A stretch of DNA of 24,710 bases from a virus, in IMG/VR virus record IMGVR_UViG_3300037070_003074, positions 1-24,710 of that record; one strand, written 5' to 3'. The position numbers were made by a program, and so were the translations under genes. The notes beneath the pieces were generated by a model. The model was not told the DNA's origin and searched no databases. It saw only the letters and a list, made by a program, of their open reading frames with translations. This document shows positions 12,470-20,989 of the stretch, in pieces (the first letter of the stretch is position 1; the number at the start of each line of letters is the position of its first letter).

Positions 12470-15226
12470 TCATCGGGTCCGTCCCCATGTGGCCTCCGGC
12501 CGGTTCCACCGGTCCCGTCCCCAGCGGGCGCCGTGAGCGACGAACGCCGACGCGATGTCGAGCTGCAACCGGCAGGTCCAACGGTGCGGGGCGATCTGAT
12601 GGCGGACACCGGTCACCAGGTACTGGCGGTTGAACACCCATTCGCCGTCGCGGCGCAGCTGACATTGGTAGCGGGACGGCGGCCGGTGGAACTGGGCGGT
12701 GGTCATGAGGTCCAACGCTTCGTCGGCGGTGGCGGCGTCCAACAGGACTGCTTCGACGCGGGGGAAGGTGCGGGGGCTGCGGAGGCGGAGGTGGCGGGAG
12801 GCGAGCTCGTCGACGCGTTCCCGGGTGACGCACAGGACGGTGCGTTGAGCGAGTTCGATCCCGTAGATCGCTTCGGCTTCCGCGGAGCGCCATTCGCGGA
12901 CGATCGGGTCGGCGTCGTCGGTGTCGGAGGTGACGGTCGAGAACCGGGCCCGGGTGTTCATGTCCTGGCGGCGTTGCGACATCTCCCACCCGACCGGGCA
13001 CACTCGGGGGCGGGGCTCTTCGTCGTCGGGACGGAAGTTGGTGATGAACGCCTGCGGCAGGGAGCCGGCGTCGAACGCCTGCCAGTCCTGCCCCCAGAAC
13101 ACGACTTCGCCGGTGTCGGGGTCGCCGTAGACGGCGCCACCGCAGGATTCGGCGACATGGGTGAGGGCGTCGACCGCTTTCCCGGACGAGGGTCGGGACA
13201 TGGCGGTGGCGTCGTCACCGATCCGGCACAGCTTGCGGGGGAAGCCGGACACGTTGAGGATCTGCCTGATCCGGGTGTGGGCCTCGGCGATCCGGTGCGG
13301 GATCGACGTGTCGAGGATCCGGGCCCGCCCGGCTTCCCCCAGGGCGTCGATGCATTCGATCCGCACCGCGTCCGGACGTTCCGGGATGTAGGTGGGGACC
13401 ATGCCGTCGACGAACCCGCGGAAGAACCACTGTTTCCCCAACGTCTGATGGTCGACCCCGATCCGCACCCAGGTGCCGAGCTCCTCGGTGCCCAACGGTT
13501 CCCGCAAACCGGCCGACACCCGCTCGAGGCGGGCCACCGTCGGCCGCGGGTTCCCGGCGACCGGTCCGCCGGCCTGCCAGTTGACGGAGATCCCGACCCG
13601 GCCCCCCGTCGGTGGGTCCGGGAACATCGCGGTGGCGATCAGGGTGCCGTCGAGGAACAGGCGGTTCTCACCGGTCAGGTCGGACTCGACCCGCCAACGT
13701 GCCGGTTCCGGGAACACCCCGTCGGTCGCCCCCAGGTTGATGTCGCCGAACACACCCGGGTCGTAGAACGAGTCCCCGGTGGATCCTGACTGGTAGAACC
13801 GCCAGGAGATCACCGTCTCCGACCCGGGCCCCCAGTCGGGGATGTAGTCGATGATGCAACGCACCGCGGCGACGTCGTGCCGGTTGGCGTGCAACAGGAC
13901 TTCGATGAACGTTTCGCACGGTCCGGCGAGACCGGTCGGCATCGACACGTCGGTGATGTCGAACTCGAAGTACTGGTCGCCGGTGAACTCGGCGTCGAAC
14001 TGGGCGACCCCCTTGGCCCGGTACACGCCGTCGAACTGGGCGGCGAACGTTTCGGGTGGGCGCATCGCCCCGCCGTCGACGATCATCGGGTCGACCGCGA
14101 AGGTCCGTTGGTACACCTTCGGCAGGTACCAGCCGGATCCGGTGGGGCGGGTCAGGTCGTCGTCGAAGTCGAACGTGGAGATGGCGGTGATCTCCGGGAC
14201 GACATGGGTGCCGGTGTGTTTGCCTTCGACGACCCGGCAGAACACCCCGATCCGGTTCCCGGCCGGCGCCGACGTGTCGACCCAGTTGTAGACGGCGGAC
14301 CCGTTGCGGCTCACCGACATGTAGGTGCCGGTCCCCAACGGTTGGGCGTCGAGGGTGAACACGGCGGCGGGGAACGCCCCGTTCGTGGCCCCCAGGTTCA
14401 CGGTTTGCGGTGTGCCGCCAGCGGCACGGGAACCGTCGGCGGCCATCCGGAACAGATCCAGGGTGATCGTGTTGTCCGCCCCGGCGAACCCGGGGGTGTA
14501 CGTGACCCGCAGGCATTGACACGCCTTGTTGGTCGTCGTCATCCGGGCGTAGAGCTCGTACACGACCGTCGGCGACCCAGCGGTGGGGGCGGCGGGCCAG
14601 GTGACCGGGTTGACGGTGACCGTCAACTGGCAGACGGCGGCGTAGACCCCGGTCCATTGGGCGGCGGCGGATCCTTCGAACCAGGTGCCGCCGGTCAACG
14701 CCGGATCCCGATACACCGGTGGCGCCCACACGTCCCCGATCAACTGTTTGAACGGGCCGCACGGGAACGTCCCCCCGGTCGCCCACGCCCCAGGGAAGAT
14801 CCAGCGGGGCGGGACCCGTTCGAAGTCGTCGCTAAACGACCAGCCGTTCGACACGATCGTCGCCGCGCCCGGGGCCTGCAACTCCTCTTCGTTCGCCACC
14901 GGGGGCTGCGGCACCAGCTGCAACTTCTCCGGCGGCGCCAGCTCGGGGAACACCAGCCCCGACAGGCCATGCATGTTGGAGGCGACGATCAGGGCGGTGC
15001 CCGGGATGAACCGGTCCGGTGCCGGACCGCGCCCGGTGTTGGTCGTGATCTCATGGATCTCACAGGTGGCGTCCGACCAGATCGGTTCCCAATCATCCGC
15101 CCCCCACCGGCCATGCCCCCAGCGGGAACGGGTCCACCGGTCGTTGCCCAACTGGCGGACCTCGGACCGGCCGAACTGGACGATCGGGGTGGCCCGGTCG
15201 GTGAACTCGAACGTGGGCGTCGGCAT
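12470..15226 (-). CDS. Large minor tail protein with duplicated domain
   Basis: 918 residues from ATG 15226 (TGATG overlap with the tape measure). It opens with a Trp/Arg-rich segment (RWTRSRWGHGRWGADDW, 30-46) and ends with a similar one (RWGRDRWNRPEATWGRTR). Two beta-rich lectin-like domains lie at about 130-350 and 352-580. Both contain the same signature, NLGATNGAFP at 277 and NLGATDGVFP at 497, exactly 220 residues apart. The C-terminal 330 residues (about 580-910) look like a baseplate-hub-type region. In siphoviruses the gene after the tape measure encodes the distal tail or hub protein; this role is inferred from order and size. Confidence 0.8.
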   Translation of the reverse strand: MPTPTFEFTDRATPIVQFGRSEVRQLGNDRWTRSRWGHGRWGADDWEPIWSDATCEIHEITTNTGRGPAPDRFIPGTALIVASNMHGLSGLVFPELAPPEKLQLVPQPPVANEEELQAPGAATIVSNGWSFSDDFERVPPRWIFPGAWATGGTFPCGPFKQLIGDVWAPPVYRDPALTGGTWFEGSAAAQWTGVYAAVCQLTVTVNPVTWPAAPTAGSPTVVYELYARMTTTNKACQCLRVTYTPGFAGADNTITLDLFRMAADGSRAAGGTPQTVNLGATNGAFPAAVFTLDAQPLGTGTYMSVSRNGSAVYNWVDTSAPAGNRIGVFCRVVEGKHTGTHVVPEITAISTFDFDDDLTRPTGSGWYLPKVYQRTFAVDPMIVDGGAMRPPETFAAQFDGVYRAKGVAQFDAEFTGDQYFEFDITDVSMPTGLAGPCETFIEVLLHANRHDVAAVRCIIDYIPDWGPGSETVISWRFYQSGSTGDSFYDPGVFGDINLGATDGVFPEPARWRVESDLTGENRLFLDGTLIATAMFPDPPTGGRVGISVNWQAGGPVAGNPRPTVARLERVSAGLREPLGTEELGTWVRIGVDHQTLGKQWFFRGFVDGMVPTYIPERPDAVRIECIDALGEAGRARILDTSIPHRIAEAHTRIRQILNVSGFPRKLCRIGDDATAMSRPSSGKAVDALTHVAESCGGAVYGDPDTGEVVFWGQDWQAFDAGSLPQAFITNFRPDDEEPRPRVCPVGWEMSQRRQDMNTRARFSTVTSDTDDADPIVREWRSAEAEAIYGIELAQRTVLCVTRERVDELASRHLRLRSPRTFPRVEAVLLDAATADEALDLMTTAQFHRPPSRYQCQLRRDGEWVFNRQYLVTGVRHQIAPHRWTCRLQLDIASAFVAHGARWGRDRWNRPEATWGRTR

Positions 15227-17820
15227 CAGGCGACCAGCGGGTTGAGTCGGTTGGCCCGGCGCACGCCGTCCTCGATGGCGGCGGACACGGCGAACGGGTC
15301 ACCGATCACCGCTGCCTGCACCGTGATGTACTGCGTCACCTGCTGCGTGGCGGCGCCACCGGCGTAGGCAACCGGGATCGTGACTGGTGCCAGCGACGGA
15401 CCGGCCATCGGTGTGACGGTTGCCCCCATCGCGGTCGGGCCGACGGCGAGGGTGCTCGGGACGGGGGAGGCGCCCGAGCTGCTGCTGCCGGGCCCTTGCG
15501 TGTGGGACCAGTCCAAGGTGACCGGGACACTGATCGGCGGCCACCCGCGGCCGCCGGGACCTTCGCCGATCACCGCCGCCGTCTCGTCGAGCCCGGTGGG
15601 GAGCGACTCGACGTTCAACACGATCGGTGGCCGCTGCTTGTTGCGGTGATCGGTGATCGTGTCCTCGGACTTGGTCGGGTCGGCGTCGAGCGGGATCACG
15701 ATCCCGTTCTCAGCGGCGAACGCCGCCGCCTCCCTCATCGCCGCCGCCGTGTCCGGAGTGTCCAGCTTCGACGGGATGAGCACACCCCGCCCCTTCAACG
15801 CGGCCTGGACGAGGATCTCGGCGGCCTGCGGGGTGATCGTCCCGGCGTCCAACGCCAACGCGATCGACGCCGTCCACGGGGTTTCCCCGGAGATCCCGGT
15901 GAGGATCTCCAACTGCTGTTTGACGTTCTCCAACGTCGTCTGCTCCAGGGCGACCTTGATGATCGCCTCGAGGTCGCCGAGCCCGAGCAAGGTTTCGACC
16001 TGGTCGTGGGTCAGCTTGCCGTGGAGCTCGTGGACGATGCTGTCGATGTAGGAGTCGGCGGTCGCTTTCGCCGCCTCCGGACCGCCGGCTTCGAACGCGG
16101 CGGTGATCTTCTCCTGGATCGGGCCGCGCAGACTGTCGATCTTGTCGAGGAACGGTCCGGCGTCGACATCATCAGGGTCGAAGATGTCGGGGACACCTTC
16201 GTCCCTGAGGAAGTGGCGCAGGTCGTCGATGCCGCCCTCGATGTCATGCATCGAGCCGAGCGCGTCGAGCGGGGCGTTGCCGAGCTCGAACAGGTTCGAC
16301 AACGTCTCCCCGCGGATCTTCATCTGCGAGAACGTGTTGGCGAGCCGGCCGATCGCCACCTGCGCCTGACGGACGGCGCCTTTCACGTCTTCCTGGTTGC
16401 GGATCGTGTCGAGCAGCCGATCGTTGTACGCCTCCTGCTCGGCCGCGGCGTCAGCGGTGGCGTCGGCGTTGTCCTGCATCACCTGGTCGAGGTGGGCGTT
16501 GGCGAGAGCGAGGATTTCGTCGGGGGTGCGGCCGAGGGCTTCGGCGAGAAAGTTGACGGCGTCGGCGGCCGCCTGGGTGTCGATGCGGCCGTCGGCCAGA
16601 TCGTCGAACAGTGTCTTCCACGTGTCGCCGTACTGCTCCAACGGGCGGTCCTTGGCGAGCATCTCGTCGAGCAGTTCGTTGGCAGCCCGCAGGTCGACGT
16701 TGAACGCCTGCTGTGCTTCGGCGTTCTCGTCGTTCGCCTTGGCGTACTTGAACCCGACGTCGAGCAACGCCTCGAGCTGCTCCTCGGTGATCTTGCCGGC
16801 GTCGAACGCCTCCTCGGCGCCCTGCGAGAACAGCTTCCAACCTTCGCTGCCGACGAGCCCGGCGCGGGCCAGGTCGTACATCGACAGGTTGGCGTCGTTG
16901 AGGATCTCGACGATGTCGGTGCCGTTGTCGGAGATCACACCGCCGATCAACGGCAGCCCGCGCAGGATGCTGGCGAAGTACTGGGAGGTGAGCCCGGAGA
17001 ACGTGGACGCCTGCACGTTCAGGTTGCGGAGGTCGGCGACGTTGCCCTTCAACGCATCGGACATCCCGACGGCGTCGACGGCGGTGGCATCCATCGCGTC
17101 ACCGACCGCTTTGGTGCGGGTCGCCGCGGCCTCGGACTCGGCGGCGATCTCGGCCATCACCCCGGAGATCGCCGACACGGCGGCGGTGATCGCGGCGATC
17201 GGGCCGACCACCAACGCCATCGACCTGAGTGCGGAGCCGAGCTTCTCGCCGCCGAGCGCAGCGTCGGCGGCGTACTCGGCCATCTGACCGATCGCCACCC
17301 CGGCCGATCCGGCGATCCCACCCAGCACACCGAGGTCCTGGGAGGCGTTGCCGATCATGTTCGCCAGGGCGCTGTTGGCGCCCCGGGCCGAGTCGGCCAT
17401 GTCGTCGGTGCCGGTCTTGACCTTGCCGAGCCCGGATTCGACGCCACGCACTTCGACCTTGTCGATGTCGCGGAGGGCGTCGGCCAACTTGTCGGCGTCG
17501 GCGGCGATCTCCTCGAACGACAGACCCATCCGGTTCAGGTCGCCGACGACGGCGCCGATGTCCATCCGCCCGGTGAGCTCCGGGCCGAGAGCGACACTCA
17601 ACTTCTCGGCTGCGGCGGCGGCCTCGGTGAGCTCGGCGTCGGCTGCGGCGGCGATCGCTTTGAGGGCGGCGGCAACCTTCTCACCGGCGCCGGCCGAGTC
17701 GTCGAAGCTGTCCTCGATGTTCTTCAGTTCACGGCTGACCGCCGTCGAGAACTGCTTCAGCCCTTGGATGCCTTGCGACGAATCAACGTCGATCTGGTAT
17801 TCGAGTTTCTTGCCGGCCAT
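15226..17820 (-). CDS. Tape measure protein
   Basis: 864 residues from ATG 17820 (TGATG overlap). The N-terminus is Ala/Glu/Lys/Asp-rich and helical (residues 1-170), then there are Gly/Ala-rich hydrophobic stretches (ANMIGNASQDLGVLGGIAGS and ALVVGPIAAITAAVSAISG, about 150-225), typical of the segments that reach the host membrane. A long helical middle follows, and the Pro/Gly-rich C-terminus contacts the tip. At about 1.5 angstrom per residue a tail of roughly 130 nm is expected (family rule, not measured). Largest helical gene, placed just before the tip genes, as in other siphoviruses. Confidence 0.95.
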   Translation of the reverse strand: MAGKKLEYQIDVDSSQGIQGLKQFSTAVSRELKNIEDSFDDSAGAGEKVAAALKAIAAAADAELTEAAAAAEKLSVALGPELTGRMDIGAVVGDLNRMGLSFEEIAADADKLADALRDIDKVEVRGVESGLGKVKTGTDDMADSARGANSALANMIGNASQDLGVLGGIAGSAGVAIGQMAEYAADAALGGEKLGSALRSMALVVGPIAAITAAVSAISGVMAEIAAESEAAATRTKAVGDAMDATAVDAVGMSDALKGNVADLRNLNVQASTFSGLTSQYFASILRGLPLIGGVISDNGTDIVEILNDANLSMYDLARAGLVGSEGWKLFSQGAEEAFDAGKITEEQLEALLDVGFKYAKANDENAEAQQAFNVDLRAANELLDEMLAKDRPLEQYGDTWKTLFDDLADGRIDTQAAADAVNFLAEALGRTPDEILALANAHLDQVMQDNADATADAAAEQEAYNDRLLDTIRNQEDVKGAVRQAQVAIGRLANTFSQMKIRGETLSNLFELGNAPLDALGSMHDIEGGIDDLRHFLRDEGVPDIFDPDDVDAGPFLDKIDSLRGPIQEKITAAFEAGGPEAAKATADSYIDSIVHELHGKLTHDQVETLLGLGDLEAIIKVALEQTTLENVKQQLEILTGISGETPWTASIALALDAGTITPQAAEILVQAALKGRGVLIPSKLDTPDTAAAMREAAAFAAENGIVIPLDADPTKSEDTITDHRNKQRPPIVLNVESLPTGLDETAAVIGEGPGGRGWPPISVPVTLDWSHTQGPGSSSSGASPVPSTLAVGPTAMGATVTPMAGPSLAPVTIPVAYAGGAATQQVTQYITVQAAVIGDPFAVSAAIEDGVRRANRLNPLVA

Positions 17821-18284
17821 CAGCTGAACGCCTCATCGAACGTGGAGGTGACGGCCTTCTCGATCTTGGAGTCCCCGCCCCCAGCGGTCGCGGCCTGCCA
17901 GATGTGCTCAGCCCTTGAGCCGCGGTGTTGGACGTGGGCGAACACCCCATACGGCTGAGCGGTCACAGCCTTCTTCGTCTTCGGGGCGATGAGGTGGGCG
18001 ACGGTGCCGTACTCGACGATCGCCCACGGCCCAGCCGGCTTCGCCGTCAACTTGACGACCGCCCGCGTCGGGGTGGCGGTGATCTTCGCTGACGCACCGA
18101 GCCGGGACACGTTCATCCCCGACATCCGCAAGGTGCCACGTTTCGCCTTGGCTTCGTCGAGGATGACGCGGCGGCCGACGCCGGCGACCGTGCGACCGAC
18201 GTCGCGCTGGGCCTTGGTGAACGCCTTGTTCAGGTTGGCAAGGGCGTCCTCGAGGCTGCCGGTCGGCGTGTACGTGACATCCAC
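17820..18284 (-). CDS. HK97-gp10-like neck/tail protein
   Basis: 154 residues from GTG 18284, two bases after the previous stop; the frame stays open to 18326 but only inside the tail-tube gene. N-terminal helix (LEDALANLNKAFTKAQRDVGRTVAGV), then VVKLTAKPAGPWAIVEYGTVAHLI and the HVQHRGSRAEHIWQAA end, which is characteristic of HK97 gp10-like proteins. These usually lie before the tail-tube gene as a head-tail joining or tail-completion component. Here the gene lies after the tail tube, between it and the tape measure, where the tail chaperones normally are. Strength of match is by eye only. Confidence 0.75.
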   Translation of the reverse strand: MDVTYTPTGSLEDALANLNKAFTKAQRDVGRTVAGVGRRVILDEAKAKRGTLRMSGMNVSRLGASAKITATPTRAVVKLTAKPAGPWAIVEYGTVAHLIAPKTKKAVTAQPYGVFAHVQHRGSRAEHIWQAATAGGGDSKIEKAVTSTFDEAFS

Positions 18285-18285
18285 A

Positions 18286-18828
18286 TCACGCCACTGCGGG
18301 GATCGGCACCGAGGTCGTGGCGTCACCGAACAGGATCTGCGGTTTGCCGGTGACGGGGAGGGCGAGGGTGGCGGTCAGGTTGGCGCGGGCGTCACCACCG
18401 AACGAACCGGCGATGACCCGGCACACCCCGATCGCCCGCGGCGCCATGCCCGACGCCAGCTCCAACATGAAGTACGCCGACTTGGTGTCGTGCTCGAACA
18501 GGAACCGGGACACACCGGTGGAGATGTGCGGGTCCTGCAGGATCGTGGCGTCCAGCGAGTATGCGGTCGAGGCGGGTTGGGGAACGTTCTCTTCGGGGGC
18601 GCAGAACGTCGCCGGGACCGTCACCGTGTTCACCGTCGACGACGCATTCAGGGCGGCGGACGACACCTGGCAGGACATGTCGACACCGGTCGAATAATCG
18701 GACGGGGTGACTTCGGTGACGTCGTCGCCGCCGGGGGCGAGCCAGTCGGTGTCGTAGCCGACAGCGGCCGTGTTGACCAACGTCAGGTACAGCTTGCCGT
18801 CTTCGATCTGGAAGATCTCTCGGGACAT
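18286..18828 (-). CDS. Major tail (tube) protein
   Basis: 180 residues from ATG 18828 with a strong GGAGA ribosome site 6 bases upstream, as expected for an abundant protein. It begins with a beta-rich tube-like pattern (KLYLTLVNTAAVGYDTDWLAPGG) and continues with alternating short strands (STVNTVTVPATFCAPEE, DATILQDPH, SAYFMLELASG, ARANLTATLALPVTGKPQIL). Small siphovirus tube proteins have such length and composition. Nine bases follow the terminator gene. No Ig-like C-terminal domain is present. Confidence 0.85.
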   Translation of the reverse strand: MSREIFQIEDGKLYLTLVNTAAVGYDTDWLAPGGDDVTEVTPSDYSTGVDMSCQVSSAALNASSTVNTVTVPATFCAPEENVPQPASTAYSLDATILQDPHISTGVSRFLFEHDTKSAYFMLELASGMAPRAIGVCRVIAGSFGGDARANLTATLALPVTGKPQILFGDATTSVPIPAVA

Positions 18829-18837
18829 GGTTTCTCC

Positions 18838-19221
18838 TCAGCAGGTCAGGTCTTCGGTGTCGACGGTGGCGACGTAGGCGGGGATCTCGACTCCGGCGAC
18901 CGTCGCCGTCGCCGGGTCGAGAGTCGTGCAACGCAGGTAGCGGCCGTCGACCTTGCGGTTCTTGGTGCCGCCCAACACCTTCAGGAGCTCGTCGCCCAAT
19001 GCGTCGAGCTGTTCCTGGGCGTCGTCGTCAACGACCCGCCGGCCGAGCAGTGTCACCCCGAGCTCGAGGGTGGAGACGCCGGGGGTGCCGGACTCGCGGA
19101 CGGCAGGCCGCCCGACGACCAGACACGGCAGATGTGCCGGGTCGTCGGGCAGCCACCCGTACACCGGGACCGACGCCGATCCGAGGGCGTCGAAAACTGC
19201 GCGTCGGAACTCGGTGAGCAT
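18838..19221 (-). CDS. Tail terminator-like protein
   Basis: 127 residues from ATG 19221 (TGATG overlap). The pattern LTEFRRAVFDALGSASVPVYGWLPDDPAHLPCLVVG, then LELGVTLLGRRVVDDDAQEQLDALGDELLKVL and a beta-rich end, fits tail terminators (DUF3168/gpU-type fold: helix, strands, long helix, strand). Such a protein caps the tail tube before head joining. Order supports this: it lies between the connector and the tail-tube gene. Frame extension to 19437 is a shadow of the connector gene. Confidence 0.75.
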   Translation of the reverse strand: MLTEFRRAVFDALGSASVPVYGWLPDDPAHLPCLVVGRPAVRESGTPGVSTLELGVTLLGRRVVDDDAQEQLDALGDELLKVLGGTKNRKVDGRYLRCTTLDPATATVAGVEIPAYVATVDTEDLTC

Positions 19222-19541
19222 CAGGCAACCCCGGCCTTGCACATGTCCAAGTGGTGCTCGAGGAGACGGTTGACGTCCGGATCCGAGGCGACGATCCGGA
19301 CCACACCGAGGTCGCCCCAGCCGGCCACCCCTTCCGGGGACTGACGCCGCTTGTAGAGCCGGGAGGCGAGCAGGATGATCGCCTCCTGCACTTCCGGGGT
19401 GTCGAACCCGGCGGCGGTGACCCGCTCCGCCGTCCACGCCGTCGCAACATCCAACGCTCGGCGCAGCAGGGTGTTCGCCTCGTTGGAGACGGTCCCGAGC
19501 GACGAACGGAGGGCGTCGAGGTCGGCGTTGACGGTCGCCAC
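19221..19541 (-). CDS. Head-tail connector (gp6-like)
   Basis: 106 residues from GTG 19541. Wholly helical: LDALRSSLGTVSNEANTLLRRALDVATAWTAERV, then TPEVQEAIILLASRLYKRRQSPEGVAGW, with the LASRLYKRRQSPEG segment being the typical HK97 gp6-like/head-tail adaptor signature, and a short DPDVNRLLEHH end. It binds under the portal and starts tail joining. The stop of the previous small gene is three bases away. Confidence 0.8.
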   Translation of the reverse strand: MATVNADLDALRSSLGTVSNEANTLLRRALDVATAWTAERVTAAGFDTPEVQEAIILLASRLYKRRQSPEGVAGWGDLGVVRIVASDPDVNRLLEHHLDMCKAGVA

Positions 19542-19544
19542 TGG

Positions 19545-19676
19545 CTAGTCGTCCTTGCCCTTGGACTTGGACGTCTTGGCGGGTTCCGGTTCGTCCTTCG
19601 TCTTCGTCGGACGGGCTGTGCCGGCGGCGGGTTCGGTGCCGACCGCCTGCTGGTTCGGGGCGTACCAGTCGGTCAT
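19545..19676 (-). CDS. Small Lys-rich disordered protein after capsid
   Basis: 43 residues from ATG 19676, overlapping the capsid stop (ATGA). N-terminus MTDWYAPNQQAVG is followed by Thr/Lys/Glu/Pro-rich sequence ending in KTSKSKGKDD, probably unstructured. Small genes of this type after the capsid are common in actinophages; their role is unknown. It could decorate the capsid or bridge to the connector. The frame is open to 19757, but only as a shadow of the capsid gene. Confidence 0.6.
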   Translation of the reverse strand: MTDWYAPNQQAVGTEPAAGTARPTKTKDEPEPAKTSKSKGKDD

Positions 19677-20881
19677 GCCGTGGTCACCCGGACGATGCCG
19701 GTGGGCTCGACGACGACCGTCTCGAAGTCGCCGGCGTAGCCGACCTGGACACCCCACACCGACGGCTCCACAACCTGCAGAGCCCCGTAGCGGGCTTCGA
19801 AGCAGCGCACCGCGGCGGTGGAGAACACGAGGATCGTGTCGGTCGCCAAACCGGCGGACATGATCACCGTCAACCCGGACAGGGCACCGACCTGACCTTG
19901 GGAGATGTCCGAGGCTTGGAACCCGCCGGAGTAGGCGTTGGTCGGGTTGATGCCGGGGAACACGGGCCCGATGGCGCCGAGCTGATCGGGTGACACGGCG
20001 ACGACGGTGCGGCCCTGCCCCTTGGTGGCGGCGAACACGGAGCCGGCGGCACCCCAGATGGCGGTGGCGATGTTGGCCCCCGTCGGTGTCGCCGGGATCA
20101 CGGGGCCGGCCTGGGCGGCCGCGGTCAGGTCCGTCGCCGCGGCGGCTTCGGTCTGGATCGAGTACTGGCCAGCGAGGTCGTTGATGACCATGTCGAGGAT
20201 CCCGGGGCTGGTCCTCGAAATGTCCTGACGGGACACGTTGACGTAGCCGCCGTAGGTGGGGGCCGACAGCGGCGTCTTGGTGATCGTCATCTTGCGGCTG
20301 GGGAGCTCGGTCTTCTCCGCCGACTGCACCCCGACCTGGGTGTGTTGCGTGACCCGGGCGTAGGCCCAGGTGCCGGTGCCGAGATCCTGCGGGCCGAGGG
20401 CGGCGACGAGCGGGCGGGCGGTGTCGACGAAGTTGACGAGCGGGCCGACGATGCTTTCGGGCAGCAGACCGGGGTTGTCCGCTGTCGTTTGATGCGCGGC
20501 GGCGCGGTGGAACATGTCCATCCGCCGGTACGAGTCGTCGTCGCCCATCGCCGCGTAGTACCGGTCGACGACGTAGGCGCCGACCGACCGGTACTCGACC
20601 GCGGAGGCGATCAGGTTCGGGTTGCGGGCGATCGCGAACGCCTCCTGCAGCTCGGCGCTGCGGCGGGACGAGTCGGCGGCGATCCGGGCCCCTTCGCGGA
20701 GCGGTTCCATCTGCCCCTCGAGGACCTTCATCCGGTCCCGGGCCCGGGAGTACAACTCCATCTCCTCGGACGACAGATCACGGCCCTTTTCTTGGGCGGC
20801 GTCGATCAGCCCGTCCATGAACGTCTTACGTTCCTCGAGCTCCGCTTGGAGGCGGGCGAGCATCGCATCAGTCGCACTCAC
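19673..20881 (-). CDS. Major capsid protein, HK97 fold with N-terminal scaffold domain
   Basis: 402 residues from GTG 20881 with AGGGG 7 bases upstream; an ATG at 20911 lacks such a site and lies in the hairpin leader. The first 100 residues form a coiled-coil delta domain (MLARLQAELEERKTFMDGL, then ELYSRARDRMKVLEGQMEPL), removed in HK97 by the protease. The HK97 shell part follows: LLPESIVGPLVNFVDTARPL, TQHTQVGVQSAEKTELPSRK, ISRTSPGILDMVINDLAGQY, and VEPTGIVRVTTA at the end. The prohead protease is encoded just upstream. The 108-base leader with a hairpin may raise its expression separately from the operon. Confidence 0.95.
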   Translation of the reverse strand: MSATDAMLARLQAELEERKTFMDGLIDAAQEKGRDLSSEEMELYSRARDRMKVLEGQMEPLREGARIAADSSRRSAELQEAFAIARNPNLIASAVEYRSVGAYVVDRYYAAMGDDDSYRRMDMFHRAAAHQTTADNPGLLPESIVGPLVNFVDTARPLVAALGPQDLGTGTWAYARVTQHTQVGVQSAEKTELPSRKMTITKTPLSAPTYGGYVNVSRQDISRTSPGILDMVINDLAGQYSIQTEAAAATDLTAAAQAGPVIPATPTGANIATAIWGAAGSVFAATKGQGRTVVAVSPDQLGAIGPVFPGINPTNAYSGGFQASDISQGQVGALSGLTVIMSAGLATDTILVFSTAAVRCFEARYGALQVVEPSVWGVQVGYAGDFETVVVEPTGIVRVTTA

Positions 20882-20885
20882 TGGG

Positions 20886-20930
20886 CGACCCCTTTCACAC
20901 GAAAACAGCATTAATGGGTTTCGTGTAAGC
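20886..20930 (-). promoter_or_regulatory. Hairpin leader of the capsid gene
   Basis: On the minus strand, ACACGAAA pairs with TTTCGTGT (about 10 bp including a G-U pair) around an AT-rich 14-base loop; the stem ends just before the capsid ribosome site. The 108-base gap 20882-20989 is the only sizeable space in the late operon. The hairpin could be a stabilising 5' leader, a processing site or a weak terminator. No convincing promoter boxes were found. Confidence 0.5.
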
Positions 20931-20989
20931 GGCTCACCCGTTTCACCGGCCGGCGTCTAGCCGTTACCTCGTCCGGTGGCGATGCGTCC

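Noticed and set aside
10170-19344. Very long plus-strand open frames opposite the tail genes (for example 12170-13789, 13877-15367, 15496-17958)
   Set aside because: They mirror well-identified minus-strand genes, are Arg/Gly/Asp-rich without recognisable domains, and result from the high-GC codon pattern.
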